DNA of 17,512 nt, from NCBI GenBank assembly GCA_965372385.1, contig CBDVCD010000040.1:1-17512 (forward strand). Direction: 5' to 3'. This document shows positions 15,301 to 17,512 of the stretch, piece by piece. Position 1 is the stretch's first letter. Every line of letters starts with the position of its first letter. The notes under the pieces are model-generated. The model searched no databases. It was given only the letters and a program-made list of their open reading frames with translations, and was not told the DNA's origin. Both the position numbers and the translations under genes were made by a program. The stretch comes from JASJBU01 sp965372385. GTDB taxonomy: Bacteria; Pseudomonadota; Gammaproteobacteria; Chromatiales; Chromatiaceae.

Positions 15301-16179
15301 TCAGGGACGCAGCTGGTGTCCGGTCAATTCAAGGAAGAGGTCCTCCAGGGTGGGGGAGCGCACCTCCAGCCGGTTCAGCGAGATACCCTGATCGAGCAGA
15401 TGGCGGATGCTGGTAGTGAGATCCCTGGAGAGAATCTCGACCCGATCGGTCTGCTTGAGCAGGGAAGACGCCGGGTCAGGAATGAAGTCTTCGGGCAGGT
15501 TCTCATTCGGCAGGGTGATCAGCGAGTTGTCGAAATGTTCGGCGAGCAGGGTCTGGGGCGCACCCTGTTCGATGATCCGTCCATGGTCCATGATGATGAT
15601 CTCGTCGCAGAGTTCGTGGGCCTCCTCCATGTAGTGGGTGGTGAGTACCAGGGTCTTGTTCTCCGCCTTGATCTTGCGCACCTGTTCCCACAGATTGCGC
15701 CGGGATTGGGGGTCGAGACCGGTGGTGGGTTCATCGAGAAAGATCACCTCCGGGTTGTTGATCAGGGCGATGGCCAGTAACAGGCGTTGTTTCTGGCCAC
15801 CGGAGAGCTTGCGGGTGTCCCGCTCGAGAAACTCCTCAAGCGAGCAGATCGCTATCAGCTCCTCCAGGGGTCTGGTTTCATCATAAAACTGCTGAAACAT
15901 CGTCAGCACCTCCCGCACCTTGATGAACTCCTGCAGTGCGGTATGCTGAAACATGATGCCCGCCTCTTGGCGGAAGCGGACCCCAAGGGGGGCACCTTTG
16001 TAACGGATGGAACCGGAGGTGGGGGTTTTTATGCCTTCGAGCATCTCCACGGTGGTGGTCTTACCTGCGCCATTGGGACCCAGCAGACCAAAACAGATTC
16101 CACGCGAGATGGAGAAGCTGATCCTGTCGACCGCTTTTACACCGGCATAGTGCTTACTGAGGTCCCTGACCTCAATCAT
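15301..16179 (-). CDS. ABC-2 exporter ATP-binding subunit
   Basis: Cytoplasmic ATPase, 292 residues, of the DrrA/CcmA-like exporter class. Visible are Walker A GPNGAGKT (34-41), Q-loop MFQH (Q78), signature LSGGQ (125-129), Walker B VIFLDE (145-150) with D149/E150, D-loop GLDP (154-157) and switch histidine H182 in TTHYMEEA. The C-terminal ~75 residues form the usual accessory region ending SPTLEDLFLELTG. It pairs with the permease whose start lies 1 nt downstream. ATG 16179 has no strong ribosome site; the gene sits 17 nt after the HDOD gene, so it is probably in the same message. Confidence 0.95.
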   Translation of the reverse strand: MIEVRDLSKHYAGVKAVDRISFSISRGICFGLLGPNGAGKTTTVEMLEGIKTPTSGSIRYKGAPLGVRFRQEAGIMFQHTALQEFIKVREVLTMFQQFYDETRPLEELIAICSLEEFLERDTRKLSGGQKQRLLLAIALINNPEVIFLDEPTTGLDPQSRRNLWEQVRKIKAENKTLVLTTHYMEEAHELCDEIIIMDHGRIIEQGAPQTLLAEHFDNSLITLPNENLPEDFIPDPASSLLKQTDRVEILSRDLTTSIRHLLDQGISLNRLEVRSPTLEDLFLELTGHQLRP

Positions 16180-16196
16180 GGTCGGTCACTTGTTCG

Positions 16197-17036
16197 TCAG
16201 GTGATAAGGATATGTTCGATTTCGGCCACATCTTCAGCGACACCTTCGATATCAATCACGTGAACCTCAGGCTCCAGGCCCACCTTGGCGATGGCGGGGA
16301 TGCTGCTCCAGTCTTCATCATTGACCGGATGCTCTTGCTCCCTCAGGGTTTCCAGCCGGCCCACAATCACCACATCGACATAGTCTGCCGGACCTTCGCT
16401 CTGGTAAGCCAGATTCAAAAAGTTGGCCGGTACCTTGATCAATGAATCCGGGAAGTCCCACTCCCGCAGTATACGCTGTCCGATGCTGGGGCTGAGGAGC
16501 GTGAGGACACGATCCAGTTCATTGGGGTCATCCAGCAGTTCAGGGTATTGATCCGCCATCATCAGAATGGGCAGGGCGCCGATATTGTGGATCAGGCCGG
16601 CCAGCAGCGCCTGCTCCTTGTCCAGATGTTTCAGGTTCTGCGCCAGCACCCGGCTGATGGCCGCAACCTGGACGCTCTCTTCCCAGATCTGACGAAAGCG
16701 TTTGTCCAGCAGGTCGTTGGTGGCCTGAAAGATCTGCTGCATGATCAGACTCACCACCAGGCTGCGCACCAGCCGGATTCCCAGCCGGGCAACCGCGATC
16801 TGCAGGTTGTCGATGGGGTCGCGGCCACGGTAGAGCGGGCTGTTGGCCACCTGCAGCAGACGGGCCGAAAGCGCGGCATCGGTGGCCACGATGTTGGCTA
16901 TCTGGTTGGCGGAAGAGTCTTCACGCTCCACCGCATCGCGCACCCGTAGCGCCACTTCCGGCAGGGTGGGCAGGGTCAAGCGGCGTTCATAGATGGCCTG
17001 GTACAGCTCCTCGAGAAAGGCGTTTTCATCAATCAT
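16197..17036 (-). CDS. HDOD-domain signalling protein
   Basis: A 279-residue cytoplasmic protein built almost wholly of an HDOD domain (about 15-215), starting with the typical LPTLPEVALRVRDAV (22-36) and followed by DAALSARLLQVANSPLY (53-69). The HD-like site reads LIHNIG (148-153): N151 replaces the catalytic aspartate, as is common in HDOD proteins, which are regarded as non-catalytic signalling or scaffold modules. The C-terminal ~65 residues are acidic and carry no receiver, GGDEF or EAL domain. It begins 60 nt after ygfZ and ends 17 nt before the exporter ATPase, so it may be expressed with either. A GGGAA sequence 9 nt upstream could be the ribosome site. What it senses is unknown. Confidence 0.9.
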   Translation of the reverse strand: MIDENAFLEELYQAIYERRLTLPTLPEVALRVRDAVEREDSSANQIANIVATDAALSARLLQVANSPLYRGRDPIDNLQIAVARLGIRLVRSLVVSLIMQQIFQATNDLLDKRFRQIWEESVQVAAISRVLAQNLKHLDKEQALLAGLIHNIGALPILMMADQYPELLDDPNELDRVLTLLSPSIGQRILREWDFPDSLIKVPANFLNLAYQSEGPADYVDVVIVGRLETLREQEHPVNDEDWSSIPAIAKVGLEPEVHVIDIEGVAEDVAEIEHILIT

Positions 17037-17096
17037 CTGTCGATATTCCCAGTTTCAGAATTGTCCATATAAACATGGGCCATGTTAGCGACAGGT

Positions 17097-17512
17097 TCAG
17101 TTTGTTTCTGAAGAAAATCCGTAGGGGAGGTCACGGATCTCAAGCTTCGGGCCATTCTGCCCCAGGTGCACGATTCCCTCGTCCGCGCTGCTGATCTCGA
17201 TGACGGCCAGCAGGTCATGGCCAGCATCCGCTGCCTGGGCATCCACCACCTTGCCCGCACCCTGGCCAGAGGTGCTCCCCTCCGCGAACAGTTCATCACC
17301 GGGCTTTGGTGGCGTGTCGCTCTCCACATGGGCGAAATACATGCGACGCTTGAGCTTGCCGAGATACTGCATGCGAGCCACCACCTCCTGACCGGTGTAG
17401 CAGCCCTTGGTGAAACTGACTCCATCGATCAGTTGCATGTTGACCATCTGGGGAACGAACGCCTCGGTGGTTTCCGGGAAGACCGTGGGGATACCGGCGC
17501 GAATCTCCTGCA
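17097..17512 (-). CDS. ygfZ: YgfZ/GcvT-like folate-binding protein (N-terminus cut by window edge)
   Basis: The C-terminal 137 codons of YgfZ, a tetrahydrofolate-dependent protein that helps build or maintain certain Fe-S proteins (known in E. coli for MiaB and others). The signature KGCYTGQEVVARMQYLGKL is complete, its cysteine codon lying at 17400-17402. It is preceded in frame by IRAGIP near the window edge and F-V-P-Q-M, as in YgfZ. The reading frame is open through 17512, so the start lies outside. The stop codon (17097-17099) is 60 nt ahead of the HDOD gene. A role for this gene in maturing the Fe-S enzymes elsewhere in the window is possible but only a guess. Confidence 0.93.
   Translation of the reverse strand, partial: QEIRAGIPTVFPETTEAFVPQMVNMQLIDGVSFTKGCYTGQEVVARMQYLGKLKRRMYFAHVESDTPPKPGDELFAEGSTSGQGAGKVVDAQAADAGHDLLAVIEISSADEGIVHLGQNGPKLEIRDLPYGFSSETN

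Noticed and set aside
13923..15780. Plus-strand frames of 221-246 codons opposite the deaminase, permease and ATPase genes
   Set aside because: Shadows of strongly supported ABC transporter and deaminase genes.
1..17512. CRISPR arrays, insertion sequences, tRNA or rRNA genes
   Set aside because: No spaced direct repeats, transposase-like proteins, terminal repeats or RNA-gene signatures were seen.

Overview
The window looks like chromosomal DNA of a gammaproteobacterium. The housekeeping proteins (Ppx/GppA, YgfZ, thiopurine methyltransferase, a lipoprotein transglycosylase) have a gammaproteobacterial flavour. The very large 2-oxoacid:ferredoxin oxidoreductase next to an Nfn-type flavoprotein suggests an anaerobic or microaerobic, probably chemolithoautotrophic sulfur-oxidising lineage (Chromatiales/Sedimenticola-like, or a thiotrophic symbiont). 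The lineage is an inference from protein character, not from a marker gene. I see no mobile element, CRISPR array, tRNA or rRNA.

Layout. 1-1191 (-): the first 397 codons of a Ppx/GppA phosphatase, cut by the left edge. 1314-1883 (+): zinc-ribbon Nudix hydrolase, ending 2 nt from the convergent NYN/cold-shock-domain protein at 1886-2725 (-). 2776-2810: a palindromic repeat element. 2868-11013 (-): the central feature, two genes covering over 8 kb. Transcribed first is a 1699-residue fused pyruvate/2-oxoacid:ferredoxin oxidoreductase with a tethered third ferredoxin domain. It is followed by a 969-residue protein that fuses NfnB (GltD-like) to NfnA (PyrK/FNR-like) behind a helical N-terminal extension of about 200 residues. 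11014-11590: a 577-nt stretch without a convincing gene but with a sizeable stem-loop. 11591-12226 (-): SLT-type transglycosylase lipoprotein. 12399-13040 (+): adenylate kinase with a Cys4 zinc LID, preceded by a 29-bp inverted repeat and followed by a strong terminator. 13132-13824 (+): thiopurine methyltransferase. 13818-17036 (-): a tight cluster of HDOD protein, ABC-2 exporter ATPase, permease and guanine-deaminase-like enzyme. 17097-17512 (-): the C-terminal part of YgfZ, cut by the right edge.

How the genes may work together. The oxidoreductase/Nfn pair can be read as one electron path: TPP and an internal chain of three [4Fe-4S] clusters, then a tethered terminal ferredoxin, then the Nfn module with two flavin sites that exchanges electrons between ferredoxin and the NAD(H)/NADP(H) pools. 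If so, the pair could run oxidative decarboxylation of pyruvate, or reductive carboxylation of acetyl-CoA (CO2 fixation), with flavin-based bifurcation or confurcation and little need for a soluble ferredoxin. The domain content is seen in the sequence; the physical complex and direction are inference. Three inverted repeats sit in the 136-nt gap between the two genes. The other genes look like ordinary housekeeping or accessory functions.
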